Origin: Spirochaetae bacterium HGW-Spirochaetae-2
Lineage (GTDB): Bacteria > Spirochaetota > Spirochaetia > Sphaerochaetales > Sphaerochaetaceae
Assembly: GCA_002839355.1 (NCBI GenBank)
Contig: PGXW01000016.1
Span: 48,728-112,727, forward strand
Length of the DNA stretch: 64,000 nucleotides
Direction: 5' to 3'
Under the pieces are notes generated by a model. It did not search any database, had not been told where the DNA came from, and saw only the letters and a list, made by a program, of their open reading frames with translations. Positions within the stretch are counted from its first letter, which is position 1. The number at the start of each line of letters is the position of its first letter. Below, in pieces: positions 35,305 through 44,900 of this stretch. Both the position numbers and the translations under genes were made by a program.

Positions 35305-35877
35305 GTGTTTAGAGAATTGATGCTGAAATTTGACTTTGATCGGATAGCGATTGCCCTGAAGGATTTGAAGATACATGTCCCTTCGATCATTACCAATGCG
35401 GATTCCAATTGTTCCGTGTTCAACGATAGGGTTCGCATTAGTCTTGTCCAACTCAACCATACTTCACTATCGGATTACACCATCGGGAAAATCTATTTGA
35501 ATATCAACTCGGAGACCGAGATTGCTTTGGACGGTGACTATAACTTCAGTTTCTTGAATTTCTATCGGGCCTCAGATGAAAACACCATTCATTCCTATGA
35601 TGCAATTGGGAACAAGGTAAGCGAATACATCATAGACAGGGAAGTGCTTACAGACGAGTCTGATAGGACCTATATGACCAAATCCAATGGAGATGTATAC
35701 CACCCTTCATATCGCAAGTCAGACAACGCCCTTGTGGAGCAGATCCGGCTGGCTTGGGAAGATAAGTTGATGTGCTATTCATTGAAACAAGACGGCAGAC
35801 TCAGTTTCTACATCTTCATCAACCATGAGATTGAAGCACAGGTATCAACAGGAAATTTCCTATATGAGGGTAATTAA
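35305..35877 (+). CDS. Hypothetical tail-module protein
   Basis: A 190-residue protein starting with GTG (GAGGAGG eight bases upstream), 10 bp after the previous gene. Alternating hydrophobic strands (ALDGDYNFSFLNFYRA, RLSFYIFINHEIEAQV) suggest a beta fold; no membrane or catalytic motif is visible. By position between fibre and holin genes it may be a distal tail component or fibre assembly factor. Unknown family. Confidence 0.5.
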   Translation: MFRELMLKFDFDRIAIALKDLKIHVPSIITNADSNCSVFNDRVRISLVQLNHTSLSDYTIGKIYLNINSETEIALDGDYNFSFLNFYRASDENTIHSYDAIGNKVSEYIIDREVLTDESDRTYMTKSNGDVYHPSYRKSDNALVEQIRLAWEDKLMCYSLKQDGRLSFYIFINHEIEAQVSTGNFLYEGN

Positions 35878-35881
35878 AAAT

Positions 35882-36199
35882 ATGAATGACATGGTGAAGA
35901 TCGCGATAATCACCGGGACAATCACATTGGTGAACGGTCCCTTGTTGATTGCCCTGTTGGGGCGCAAATGGAAGCGAAATGATGAATTGGCAGCATTGAA
36001 GGGAGAACTCAAGACGGTATCCAAGATACTCAGGCATCTGGGTAATGGTTTGGATATCGGACTACGAAATGATCGCGTCATATTTCGTGCTCTTCGGGAA
36101 CATTCTATCAATGGAGAGAGCGAGGAACAGGAGAAAATTATGGAAGAATACTTCACCCGATGCACCATTGCAGGGTTCAAGACGGATAAGGGGGAATAA
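35882..36199 (+). CDS. Small membrane protein of lysis cassette (holin/antiholin candidate)
   Basis: A 105-residue protein with one N-terminal membrane segment (VKIAIITGTITLVNGPLLIALL, about residues 5-26) followed by a basic then helical soluble part. I chose the ATG at 35882 (GAGGG ten bases upstream); an ATG at 35864 is possible. It shares one base with the next start (TAATG). Position directly before a two-helix holin-like gene and spanins supports a lysis role such as antiholin, but the sequence alone does not prove it. Confidence 0.5.
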   Translation: MNDMVKIAIITGTITLVNGPLLIALLGRKWKRNDELAALKGELKTVSKILRHLGNGLDIGLRNDRVIFRALREHSINGESEEQEKIMEEYFTRCTIAGFKTDKGE

Positions 36200-36522
36200 T
36201 GGACTGGATGTTGATAGCAAAAGTGTTGGGACCGGTTGTGGTCACCATTGCGTGCATTATGGAGTTGTACAAGAAAAAAATCCGCAAGGATAAGTCGAAT
36301 CGGTTGGAGATTCAGGTTGTTGCGATGTTGTTTTCGATTACCTTAACCGCTATTGGATATTTTGCGTTCTCGCTTCCTGGGGAATTGCTGGCGATTCTCT
36401 ATTACTCAACTGGTGTCTATATCGCCCAATGTTATGTGGACATGCGTATCGTAAAACGTTTGGTTAAGGCATGGTTGAATCGAAAAGGGGTGAATCTTGA
36501 TGGGTATAAGTGGGATGAGTAA
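36199..36522 (+). CDS. Putative holin
   Basis: A 107-residue protein with two or three hydrophobic segments (WMLIAKVLGPVVVTIACIM near residues 3-21; VVAMLFSITLTAIGYFAF near 41-58; LLAILYYSTGVYIAQCYV near 64-81) separated by a short positive loop (KKKIRKDK). It ends in a charged tail. Size and layout fit a class I/II phage holin, which would permeabilise the inner membrane at lysis time. It sits in a run of overlapping genes with the spanins. The family is not recognised from sequence, so the call rests on topology and context. Confidence 0.6.
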   Translation: MDWMLIAKVLGPVVVTIACIMELYKKKIRKDKSNRLEIQVVAMLFSITLTAIGYFAFSLPGELLAILYYSTGVYIAQCYVDMRIVKRLVKAWLNRKGVNLDGYKWDE

Positions 36523-36826
36523 ATTTTTTCGTTGGTTCTTTGGTACCTTGTTCGCATTACTTCTCGGTTTGCTTGGGATTGAACGTAAAAAGAACCAGAA
36601 GAAAGATGAGGTTATCAAAGAGCAAAAGGAACAGATTGAGCGACAGAAGAAACAATCTGAGATTTCCAAATTTGCTCACGAGATGACATTTGAAGCGTCT
36701 ACTGAAATGGAGAAGATTGAGAGTGAACAGAAGATTGAGGAACACCAGATTATTGAAACTTCGGATGAGATGGGAAAAACTATCGAAATTGCCAATGATA
36801 TTGTGTCTCGCTTTAATGCTGACTAG
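36500..36826 (+). CDS. Rz-like inner-membrane spanin
   Basis: A 108-residue protein with one N-terminal membrane helix (FFRWFFGTLFALLLGLLGI) and a long Lys/Glu/Gln-rich coiled coil (KKNQKKDEVIKEQKEQIER onward). This is the topology of i-spanins. The start is either the ATG at 36500 or at 36515, both inside the holin gene's end. Its last 32 bases overlap a lipoprotein gene in another frame, the classic Rz/Rz1 layout. Together they would span the periplasm and fuse inner and outer membranes, which implies a double-membrane host. Confidence 0.75.
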   Translation: MGISGMSKFFRWFFGTLFALLLGLLGIERKKNQKKDEVIKEQKEQIERQKKQSEISKFAHEMTFEASTEMEKIESEQKIEEHQIIETSDEMGKTIEIANDIVSRFNAD

Positions 36827-37058
36827 TTGTGAAACGACAAAGCTCCCTCTAGAATACATTGTTCCATCGTTCTCGATTTCGAGACCGGAAAGGCCAATTC
36901 TAGATTCGATACCTCTTGATAAAACCGATGCAATAAGAGCGTTTACTGTAAATCTTTCACGCATGAATTCCTATATCAAGCAGCTTGAAACATATATTCG
37001 ATCCCAAGAGGATTATCACGAGTCTATTATTAGGATAATATTTAATGAAAATAATTAA
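36795..37058 (+). CDS. Rz1-like outer-membrane lipoprotein spanin
   Basis: An 87-residue lipoprotein. The ATG at 36795 begins MILCLALMLTSCETTK, a signal peptide with the lipobox LTSC (lipidated Cys at residue 12). A short Pro-containing periplasmic part follows (SRPERPILDSI). It is embedded in the end of the i-spanin gene in a different frame. A longer in-frame reading from 36690 is arginine-rich and lies inside the i-spanin gene, so is an artefact. It is the o-spanin of the pair; the cassette ends here, and no endolysin gene is visible. Confidence 0.75.
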   Translation: MILCLALMLTSCETTKLPLEYIVPSFSISRPERPILDSIPLDKTDAIRAFTVNLSRMNSYIKQLETYIRSQEDYHESIIRIIFNENN

Positions 37059-37185
37059 CCTGTTGGCCTGAACTATTGAACTGTTTATTCATACAGCAAA
37101 GCCTCTACGATGATAACAATTTATGAGTAAGATTTTTTTTTATCGTAGTCAATCGTTTCGAGTTTTTGGATCAAGAATAGTCTTA

Positions 37186-39792
37186 CTAATCTTCAAATCT
37201 CTCTTCAAGTTGTTGTTCAAGGTCTCCTCTAAATTTATCTTGTGATTCTAGGAGTCGGCCATCTTTGAAATATTCGAAAAATGTTGAAAAACTGTTCGGA
37301 CTTAGGATATGAAATATATACTTTTGTCTAATACTATTGGCAGCTAAAATATTATTTAGATTTTTAAAATGTTCTTTGCTATACCTATATTTTGCCTTAT
37401 TTTCCTCTGAATCATCGAAATCACTCTTAATTTCAACTACAAGAATATACTCAAAATTGTCCCTTTTTGTAGAAATGAAAAAATCTGGATTAAAGTTGCT
37501 ATGTGAATAGCGTCTGGTTTTTGAATTTGAAGACCCTTGACGCATGCTATACTCAATACTATAAAATCCCCTATCTCTTGATTTGATCCAAGCATCAAGA
37601 AGCAAACAATGTTCTTTTCTACATAAAAGTTCAACAAACTTTCGTTCTGGTTCAAAATTCGTAAAGACTAGGTTCATGGGTGTTTTAAATAGGTAGTCGT
37701 TTATTTCTTTTAGAGCACTACGAGGCAATGATTGATCATCATAGATTTGCTCAAAAATTGAAATTTGTTCACTATTTTTTAGATATTTACGCCAATTAGA
37801 TGAAAAAAAGATGGTAGCATCTCGTCGTAAATTTCCAATACCGAGTGATTGTTTTTCAATATCAACTGTATGTATTGGAAAATAATTATTCACAATAGTA
37901 TTGGTCACAACGGACTTGTTCTTTCTCCTAAGAAAAGTCTGAAAAGCACTTAGAATAGAAAATACATTCTTTTCTATTAATTGATCTGTATCTATTCCTC
38001 GTCTTTTCATTGATAACCGAATTATTTGTTCGACTTCAGAACGAGGTGGAAGCGAATATTGAGTATAATTTGAGTTACCGAGTTGTAAAGTTCGACCTTC
38101 CCAATCTCGCTGTTCAAATTCTTCAAAAATTTTATCAATAACTTCTTCAATTGTCCAAGTAATATTTTCTATTTTATATTTTCTTCGACTTATATCATTA
38201 CCAAGAATAGAAGTAAAGACAGTATCTTCCTCCACTAAAACTGATTGAGAAACAAGCTCTATACCTTCATTTAGCATCCTCGTATAGTTCACTCCTAGAT
38301 TCTTTTCTGAAGGATTTGTTTTGATTTCACGTTGCTTTCGAGAATACTCTAGATTATAAACATCAAAATGATAATCCTTATCATTTTTTATTTCGCTTGA
38401 AATTCTAGTCTCAATCTCAAGAACTTCTTCTACTAAGCCACTAATTTTGTAACTCCAAGCCTTATGGTTAAACACAATCACCCTGGGTTGTGGCGATTGA
38501 TACTCTGGGGGTAATCTTAAGCCGCGTCCTAAAACTTGGGAGACTAAAAGTTTTGAATTGAACGCACGATCTTCCCAAGGTACTATCTGGAAAACATTTT
38601 TTACATCCCAACCTTCTGTTAACATTGAAACAGAAATTATCCATTCTACTGGGTCAGTAAAATTATCAACTTGTTTTAGCCTTCTAATATTTTGGATATG
38701 TAACTTATCTGAAGTTACGACAAGTGTTTTCTTGTCAGCAACTTCTAAGGAAATATGTTCAAACGATATCAAAGATTCTTTAAGCTTCATATGTAATTTA
38801 ATTGCATTTTTAATATCTCGAGTAATCAATATCGTTAGGGGTTTTATTAAGCTATACCTCCTTTTGTTTTCTTGATGATTCTGAAAAATTTTTTGGAATC
38901 TTTCATACTCAGTGGTACTATCATCCTCTGAGACATAATCTACATTTTTTATTATTCTATCTTCTATTGCATCTCTTAAAGAATATCGATATATGACGTC
39001 ATTAAAATATTCGTCATCAATATATGCAGTCCCTGTAAACCCCAAAATATATTTGAAATTCATGTGACTATCCATCAAAAACGACTTCCATTTTTTCATT
39101 TGATTAGAAATGCTATTGTTCCCTATAACTTTGTTGAATATATGGTGCGATTCATCATTAAGAATCAATACTTTATCCGTTAAAGAAAGACTATCATAAA
39201 TAGATGACCCGGTATTTTCATATACTGCATGTATATTTTCTATGCACAAATCCCCTTCTTGGATGGTTCTATTTGCATTTACTATTCGAGGGTTCTTTAT
39301 AACTGCATCTTCTGGTATATGAATTTTTAATTCGGGATTGCTGCTTAGAGTTTTAAACTTTTCTGTGAGACCAGCTTCAATTGTTAAAGAAGGGCATAAA
39401 ACTAAAACTCTATCAACAACTCCAATCCCAAGCATAATCTGTGCAATACCATACATCACGTAAGATTTCCCTGTGCCAGTAGCTAAATCGATATTGGCGG
39501 TAAGTTTTTCTCCTAATTGAATGTGTTGTCGATAGTTTTCGATTTTCAAATATCGATTCTGCAACTCGGGGTTGATTCTATAATTCTCTTCCACCAAATC
39601 CTCAATTGATGAATATTGACCAGAACATAAATAGATTATGCTTTCTACTATAGCATCCTTCTGAAATGATCTACCATCTGTTAAGCAATTAATAAAAGGC
39701 ATCCAACCATCAAGATCCAGAATATTAGGATTATAATTATGATTGACTTTTAAAACTAAATCTTTTTGGTTAAATTTTTTAATTGCGTTCAT
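37186..39792 (-). CDS. res: Type III restriction enzyme Res subunit
   Basis: An 868-residue restriction subunit: superfamily 2 helicase plus nuclease. Walker A is ATGTGKS (104-110), the DEAD-box variant is DESHH (213-217), and a later helicase motif is VLGRGLRLPPEY. A C-terminal PD-(D/E)XK-like nuclease is indicated by NPDFFIS, then LVVEIKSD near residues 800-825. I chose the ATG at 39792 with GAGGA upstream; the start overlaps the end of mod by 14 bp. It needs Mod to cut unmodified DNA. Markedly AT-rich compared with flanking phage genes, suggesting separate acquisition. It converges with the spanin cassette; the 127-bp gap holds a CTACGAT/ATCGTAG inverted repeat and a T tract. Confidence 0.9.
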   Translation of the reverse strand: MNAIKKFNQKDLVLKVNHNYNPNILDLDGWMPFINCLTDGRSFQKDAIVESIIYLCSGQYSSIEDLVEENYRINPELQNRYLKIENYRQHIQLGEKLTANIDLATGTGKSYVMYGIAQIMLGIGVVDRVLVLCPSLTIEAGLTEKFKTLSSNPELKIHIPEDAVIKNPRIVNANRTIQEGDLCIENIHAVYENTGSSIYDSLSLTDKVLILNDESHHIFNKVIGNNSISNQMKKWKSFLMDSHMNFKYILGFTGTAYIDDEYFNDVIYRYSLRDAIEDRIIKNVDYVSEDDSTTEYERFQKIFQNHQENKRRYSLIKPLTILITRDIKNAIKLHMKLKESLISFEHISLEVADKKTLVVTSDKLHIQNIRRLKQVDNFTDPVEWIISVSMLTEGWDVKNVFQIVPWEDRAFNSKLLVSQVLGRGLRLPPEYQSPQPRVIVFNHKAWSYKISGLVEEVLEIETRISSEIKNDKDYHFDVYNLEYSRKQREIKTNPSEKNLGVNYTRMLNEGIELVSQSVLVEEDTVFTSILGNDISRRKYKIENITWTIEEVIDKIFEEFEQRDWEGRTLQLGNSNYTQYSLPPRSEVEQIIRLSMKRRGIDTDQLIEKNVFSILSAFQTFLRRKNKSVVTNTIVNNYFPIHTVDIEKQSLGIGNLRRDATIFFSSNWRKYLKNSEQISIFEQIYDDQSLPRSALKEINDYLFKTPMNLVFTNFEPERKFVELLCRKEHCLLLDAWIKSRDRGFYSIEYSMRQGSSNSKTRRYSHSNFNPDFFISTKRDNFEYILVVEIKSDFDDSEENKAKYRYSKEHFKNLNNILAANSIRQKYIFHILSPNSFSTFFEYFKDGRLLESQDKFRGDLEQQLEERFED

Positions 39793-41785
39793 TTGGAATC
39801 CTCGACAAATCAATTAACTCAGTGAAATCATTTCCATAAATATCAGAATAGACAATCATAATTGATTTAGAAGTATTTACTCCTCGAAGCACTAGTTGTA
39901 GTCCTTCCTTTGTCTTGTCCAATTCCTCGAAAAAGAAAGAATCTGTCATTTTAAAAAGTTCCCCATCGAAGCATCTATCAATAAAAATTGCAGACAATAA
40001 ATCAATCCCTTCCAATTTCATTTCAGCATCAGATTTTGAGATCGCACGTTCTTTACAGTTAAAATCAACAATTTGAATTGTCAAATTACTCTGTACCAGC
40101 ATAAATTTGGTAGTAACCTCAGGAATTCTATTGAAGGAGAAGCCTACCGCTTCGTCCAAACTATTAACCATTTTTTTTGATTGTGGTTGTCTAAATTTGT
40201 GGAAAGGTTTTTGATGCAATTCTCTAATCATCTGATATGGAATTTTTAGGAAATAATATCTAGTCGTATCATATTCTACGTAATCTGTAATGAAATCCAC
40301 CCTTGAAGAAGGTGCTACAATATAGACGCGACTTCCAATTAGTTTATGACCAACAGAACTATGTACGCTTTCAATAAATAATTCATCCACATTTGATTCT
40401 TTGTACTTTGCATAGTTAAAAATTATCACAGGGAATTCTTCTTTAGTCCCTTCAAAATAAAGGCCTGAAATTTGAAAAGATTTTAACTTTATATTAAATA
40501 AACCAGAGATAAAATCTTTGTAATGGCTCCATTCTAATTGTAAAGCTACTTTTAAGTCATAATTATCTAAGCAACAGGTAATAAAAGGAAGAGGATTTTT
40601 TGAAAATAATTTTTTGTTATTATTCAAGTCTTTTGATTGACTTATTTGAAGTATTCTCTTTTGAGTTGTAAAAAATGAATATTTCCCAACATCGCAAGTA
40701 ACCCATCTACGATTAAGTTTTTCTGCCACTGCAGCAGTTGTTCCAGATCCTCCAAAAAAATCAAGAACTAGATCTCCTTCCTGAGTGCTTGCTTCAATAA
40801 TCCGTTTTAAAAGTTTTTCAGGTTTCTGTGTCGGGTATCCTCTACTTTCAGTTTTAGTATATGCATATGTTCCAACAGGAAAATCATTATATGAAGTAGC
40901 AATATCTTCTTTTCCAATCCAAACACTCCAAGCAGGTTGTTTTCTTTCAATATTTGCTTGATCGATTACCTCTTGTTTTGAAAGTTTTGGGTTTAATGAT
41001 AAATAGGTTTTTAATGCTTTCATCCCACCACTACTTTCTCGACCTCTTGTGTAGTACCATCCTTTATCATCTTTTAGGAGAGCTTTGGTTATTCTTGTTG
41101 ATAGCCCTAATCGATTAGGAGGATTAAAATAAGCATTTCTAGATCGATAACAATAAATCGTTTCGTGTGCCTTCGGAAATACATCTCCGCTTCCCATTAA
41201 CCCACAAACCCATATTATTTCTGAAAATTCAAAACCCTCAAATATTTCATCCATAATTACTTTTATGTAATGTCCCATCTTGGAATCAATATGTACATAG
41301 ATTGTACCGTCATCAGATAGCACTTCCTTTGCTAGAATTAGTCGTTTTCTTAAATACTCGATAAATTCAGCACCTTTCTTTTTATCATTGTAAGCCCGTG
41401 CTCCTTCTTTGCTTTGAAATTCTTCGGAAGTAGCAAAAGGAGGATCTATGTAAATTAGTTTGACTCTTTTTTTTATCTTATCTTTAATTAGTACATCTTT
41501 ATTCTCGAAAATTGTCTTTAAAAACTGAAGATTATCACCATAGACTACCAAATTTTTCCATTCTTCAGCATTTTCGTGAGTAAACGAAAATCGCTTATCG
41601 ATTTGCAATGGTACAGGAAAAGAACCATCATCATTGGCTAAAATATCTTCTTTTCTAAGCTTATTTGCATAGGCTAATTCGTACTCTTTATGAATTGTTG
41701 GAAACAATACTTTTTCCCATTCAAGGGGGATAGTCTTGTCATTTTCAATTAGGTCAATTAGATATTTTTTTTCGAATTCTTCCAT
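39779..41785 (-). CDS. mod: Type III DNA methyltransferase Mod subunit
   Basis: A 668-residue adenine N6-methyltransferase of the beta class. Motif IV DPPF (residues 114-117) comes before the AdoMet motif DFFGGSGTTAA (342-352), with YPTQKPEKLL just ahead of it. The central target-recognition region and the C-terminal third are specific to this system, so the recognition site cannot be read. I chose the ATG at 41785; the frame is open to 41854 but without a ribosome site. No long homopolymer or simple repeat is present, so phase variation is not indicated. It forms an operon with res and protects host and phage DNA. Confidence 0.9.
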   Translation of the reverse strand: MEEFEKKYLIDLIENDKTIPLEWEKVLFPTIHKEYELAYANKLRKEDILANDDGSFPVPLQIDKRFSFTHENAEEWKNLVVYGDNLQFLKTIFENKDVLIKDKIKKRVKLIYIDPPFATSEEFQSKEGARAYNDKKKGAEFIEYLRKRLILAKEVLSDDGTIYVHIDSKMGHYIKVIMDEIFEGFEFSEIIWVCGLMGSGDVFPKAHETIYCYRSRNAYFNPPNRLGLSTRITKALLKDDKGWYYTRGRESSGGMKALKTYLSLNPKLSKQEVIDQANIERKQPAWSVWIGKEDIATSYNDFPVGTYAYTKTESRGYPTQKPEKLLKRIIEASTQEGDLVLDFFGGSGTTAAVAEKLNRRWVTCDVGKYSFFTTQKRILQISQSKDLNNNKKLFSKNPLPFITCCLDNYDLKVALQLEWSHYKDFISGLFNIKLKSFQISGLYFEGTKEEFPVIIFNYAKYKESNVDELFIESVHSSVGHKLIGSRVYIVAPSSRVDFITDYVEYDTTRYYFLKIPYQMIRELHQKPFHKFRQPQSKKMVNSLDEAVGFSFNRIPEVTTKFMLVQSNLTIQIVDFNCKERAISKSDAEMKLEGIDLLSAIFIDRCFDGELFKMTDSFFFEELDKTKEGLQLVLRGVNTSKSIMIVYSDIYGNDFTELIDLSRIPNERN

Positions 41786-41964
41786 TATTTGTATTACCTT
41801 CTGATCATATATATGGCAAATTGTATAGTGAGAAATTATAACATGAATTTCCACAGAAAAATATTTAATCTTTGATTTTAGCTAGTTCTTAAGCAATTTT
41901 TCGAGAAATTTACGAACAGTTTTCTTAATTAAGAACATCTTCAAGAGAATCCCTCCCATTACCA

Positions 41965-44900
41965 TTAGAAGAATTCGAAGAAAGCTCTACTTGGTAATCC
42001 TGCTAATTCCAATCCCCCAGAAGCAAAATTCACGATACTCTTTTCAGCCCTACTGGAATCATCAGAACTAAGTGATTTCAATAAATTTCTGGTCTCCGAT
42101 ATCAAGAGCAAACTATTATCACCATAATATTGCTCCAATACCATGTTGCTAAACTCCGATCCAAATAGAGGCAACTGATTCACAAACTGTGCTCCGAACT
42201 GTTTCAACACTTGATTGAAGTACTCCTCATCATCGTCAACATCTTGCACGAATCCACCACTGATCAAAATAATCCCAGCAAATCCCAGTCCCAATCCAAC
42301 AAAATTCGCCAATGCGTTCATATACCTCTTATGCTTCAGAGCATTTGGGATATCCGAATAGATAAGGTTGAAATTCTTGTTCAACTGGTTAGTGAACATT
42401 AACAGGTACTTAACAATCGCATTATGAGAAGCGTAGATAGCCGCAGAATCGACTACATTGCCACCCGGCTGGGTATCACCGATGAATCGAGTTGCCTCCA
42501 ATGCCGCCTGAGCAGAATCCATACCACCGGCTACCTTAGAATTATACGCACCATACCATAGTGTGCTGACCACTAATGAATCCATGAATCTAATCGGCCA
42601 CATACCGGCTTTCCCGATCTGCTTCACTGCCCTTTGATATGCATTCTTCCCCTCCATATCCGCAACCGCTGCAAAATCGGTGGACAGGTTACGATTTCTT
42701 AACTGTGGTGCCATGCGATAAATGAAATCCGTTGTCTCCTTATGATGGAAAAGTACATGCCCCAACGATTCCACCAATCTAACCGGACCGAATTCACGCA
42801 AAAAGTAAGAGAGGGATGGGATTTGTTTCAGTGCTGTTGTGAAGTTGAACGCAAGGCGAGCGACTATCAGGTTGTTGCGGATAGTATTCACCAAATTATC
42901 TGTGTTGTCTTGGATTGTGTGGTTGTTTGCGAATCGATCCACGAAATCCTGCAAAGCCTCGGCATACTTACTTCCCTTTGCCAACGCTATTGAATCGTAC
43001 AGATCCCCTCCATTCTTTCTCAATAGATATTGAGTATCGTTCACCCATTCGGCAGCAGAGATGTAATGTTCCTGTTTACGCACCATTCGGTTCCAAATAG
43101 TTGTAGCGTTGAGTGCCAACGAGTATTGTCCGCCGGTACGTTCCTTGAGCATGCCATCCTGAGGATTCTCCTGCCGATTGAAATATTCTTCCTCCAGCAT
43201 GTCTGTCATAGTAGCGTCCTTGCCACTTCGTACTAATGGAAAATACTTGGCAACTTGAGAAAGTTTCTTGTTGCTCACCTTTCGGTATACTTCGGATAAC
43301 GCCCCATGCCGACTGGTCATCTCTTGGATAAGGAAATCACCCCAAGCTTTATGCTCATCGGAGAGCGAGGAAACTATGGTGTCGATATCTTCCTGGGTAT
43401 AGCGGTTCCCATCTGGGGAGAGCAATTTGTCCAATGCCGCCTTCTGTTGGGAATACACATACACCCCGATTGCTTCATCCAATGAATGTTTGACCCCTCG
43501 GACTTCTATATGGTCCTTGTACAGGTGTTTGTCGGTGAGCCCCAATTCCTTCATTTTGGCTGAACCCACATCATACCGTTGTTGGGTCATACGATATTCG
43601 TTTGCGGTTATCGAATCTACACCACCTTCACCAAAGAACCATTTGAACAATGTTCCGCTGTCATCGATGGTACGTATCAAGCGCGATGGGGTAAGGAACA
43701 TGGTATCGACAAGAGATTTGAACTTGTGCTTCTGGCCTTGTTTTACCGCATCATGGGTTCCCTTGGGAGAAGCTTCGGCCTTCAGATCCTTTACCCTCTG
43801 GCGATAGACAGTAAATTCATCGGTCTGAATTCCATGAGCAGAGGCTAAATACCCGGTTGCAGTGGGTGTGATACGCTGTTTACGTTGCTCTTTGCGTTGT
43901 TCATGGATTGCCTTCGCATCCGATCTGACCGAAGCCATCTGACGCTTGAGGAAATCCAATTGGCCGATACTCATCTTGTTCATCTTGGTAGCGAAAAATA
44001 TACCGTCATCCCGTTGCACAAAGAACGGTTTCAGTTGCTCAGGAAGCATATCGAATGACAATCCGGTCTGTTTAAAGCTATCGGATAGATCAGTTGATGG
44101 GGAAACATCGCTACGCATGATAGTGAGGAACTTGCCCAAGGTATCCATAAGCGACACATCGGCATTGGCCGAAGGATGGGCGATACGTTTGATTTGTCGC
44201 TCCGTCCGTTCAAGAGCAACCTTTGTTGCCAGCGCATCACGCCGTTTTATCATGGTATCCAGTAGTCGGCGGTACTTTCGCATTCGCTCGTAGTTGTCGC
44301 TGTTGATTTTTTGAAGTTTCAGGTAGCCACGGTTACGTTCAGCGTATTCGGCTTCCCCTTGTTCCACCATCTCAATCAGGTGTTCAATGGTCAGATTGCG
44401 TTCATCCAGCTGGGAAGCAAGAGCATGTGCCTGTTCATCCATCGCATCCACAAGGGCCTGCAAGGTTTCACTGGTGGCAAGATTTTTTCGAATCAGACTC
44501 TTTATCACAGGGTCGGTATCACCTGAGAGCAGTTTACGGACCTCAGAGTTATCGGTACGCACAGCATCCTCACCGGTGTCCAACACCGTATCCTCGGTAG
44601 CCATCTCATACGATAGTTGTTGGGTGTTCCCCTCGCTTTCCAACAATAACCGGCGATAATAACGCGCATCATCGCGCATTTCCTTCCGGGCCATCCTGAT
44701 TGCATATCCGGTGGGCTTATCACCTTTTGCAGCAAGTCGGAACAGATAGGGAGATATCTCAGTATCCTCGGCGATATCCAAGTCTTCGGTGAGTCGTTTG
44801 GCGATATCCATGACCACCGTATCATCAGAGAGGGACCGAATGAAGTGCCTATCAGCTTCACGCGCACCGGTATACGAAACTTGCCATTTCATGCGCTCGA

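Noticed and set aside
36690..37058. Long 122-residue version of the o-spanin
   Set aside because: The first 35 residues are an arginine-rich reading of the i-spanin gene; the lipoprotein start at 36795 gives a proper signal peptide and lipobox.
37105..37148. Bidirectional terminator between spanin and res genes
   Set aside because: CTACGAT/ATCGTAG is only 7 bp with a 30-base loop and the T tract lies inside the loop, so it is noted only under res.
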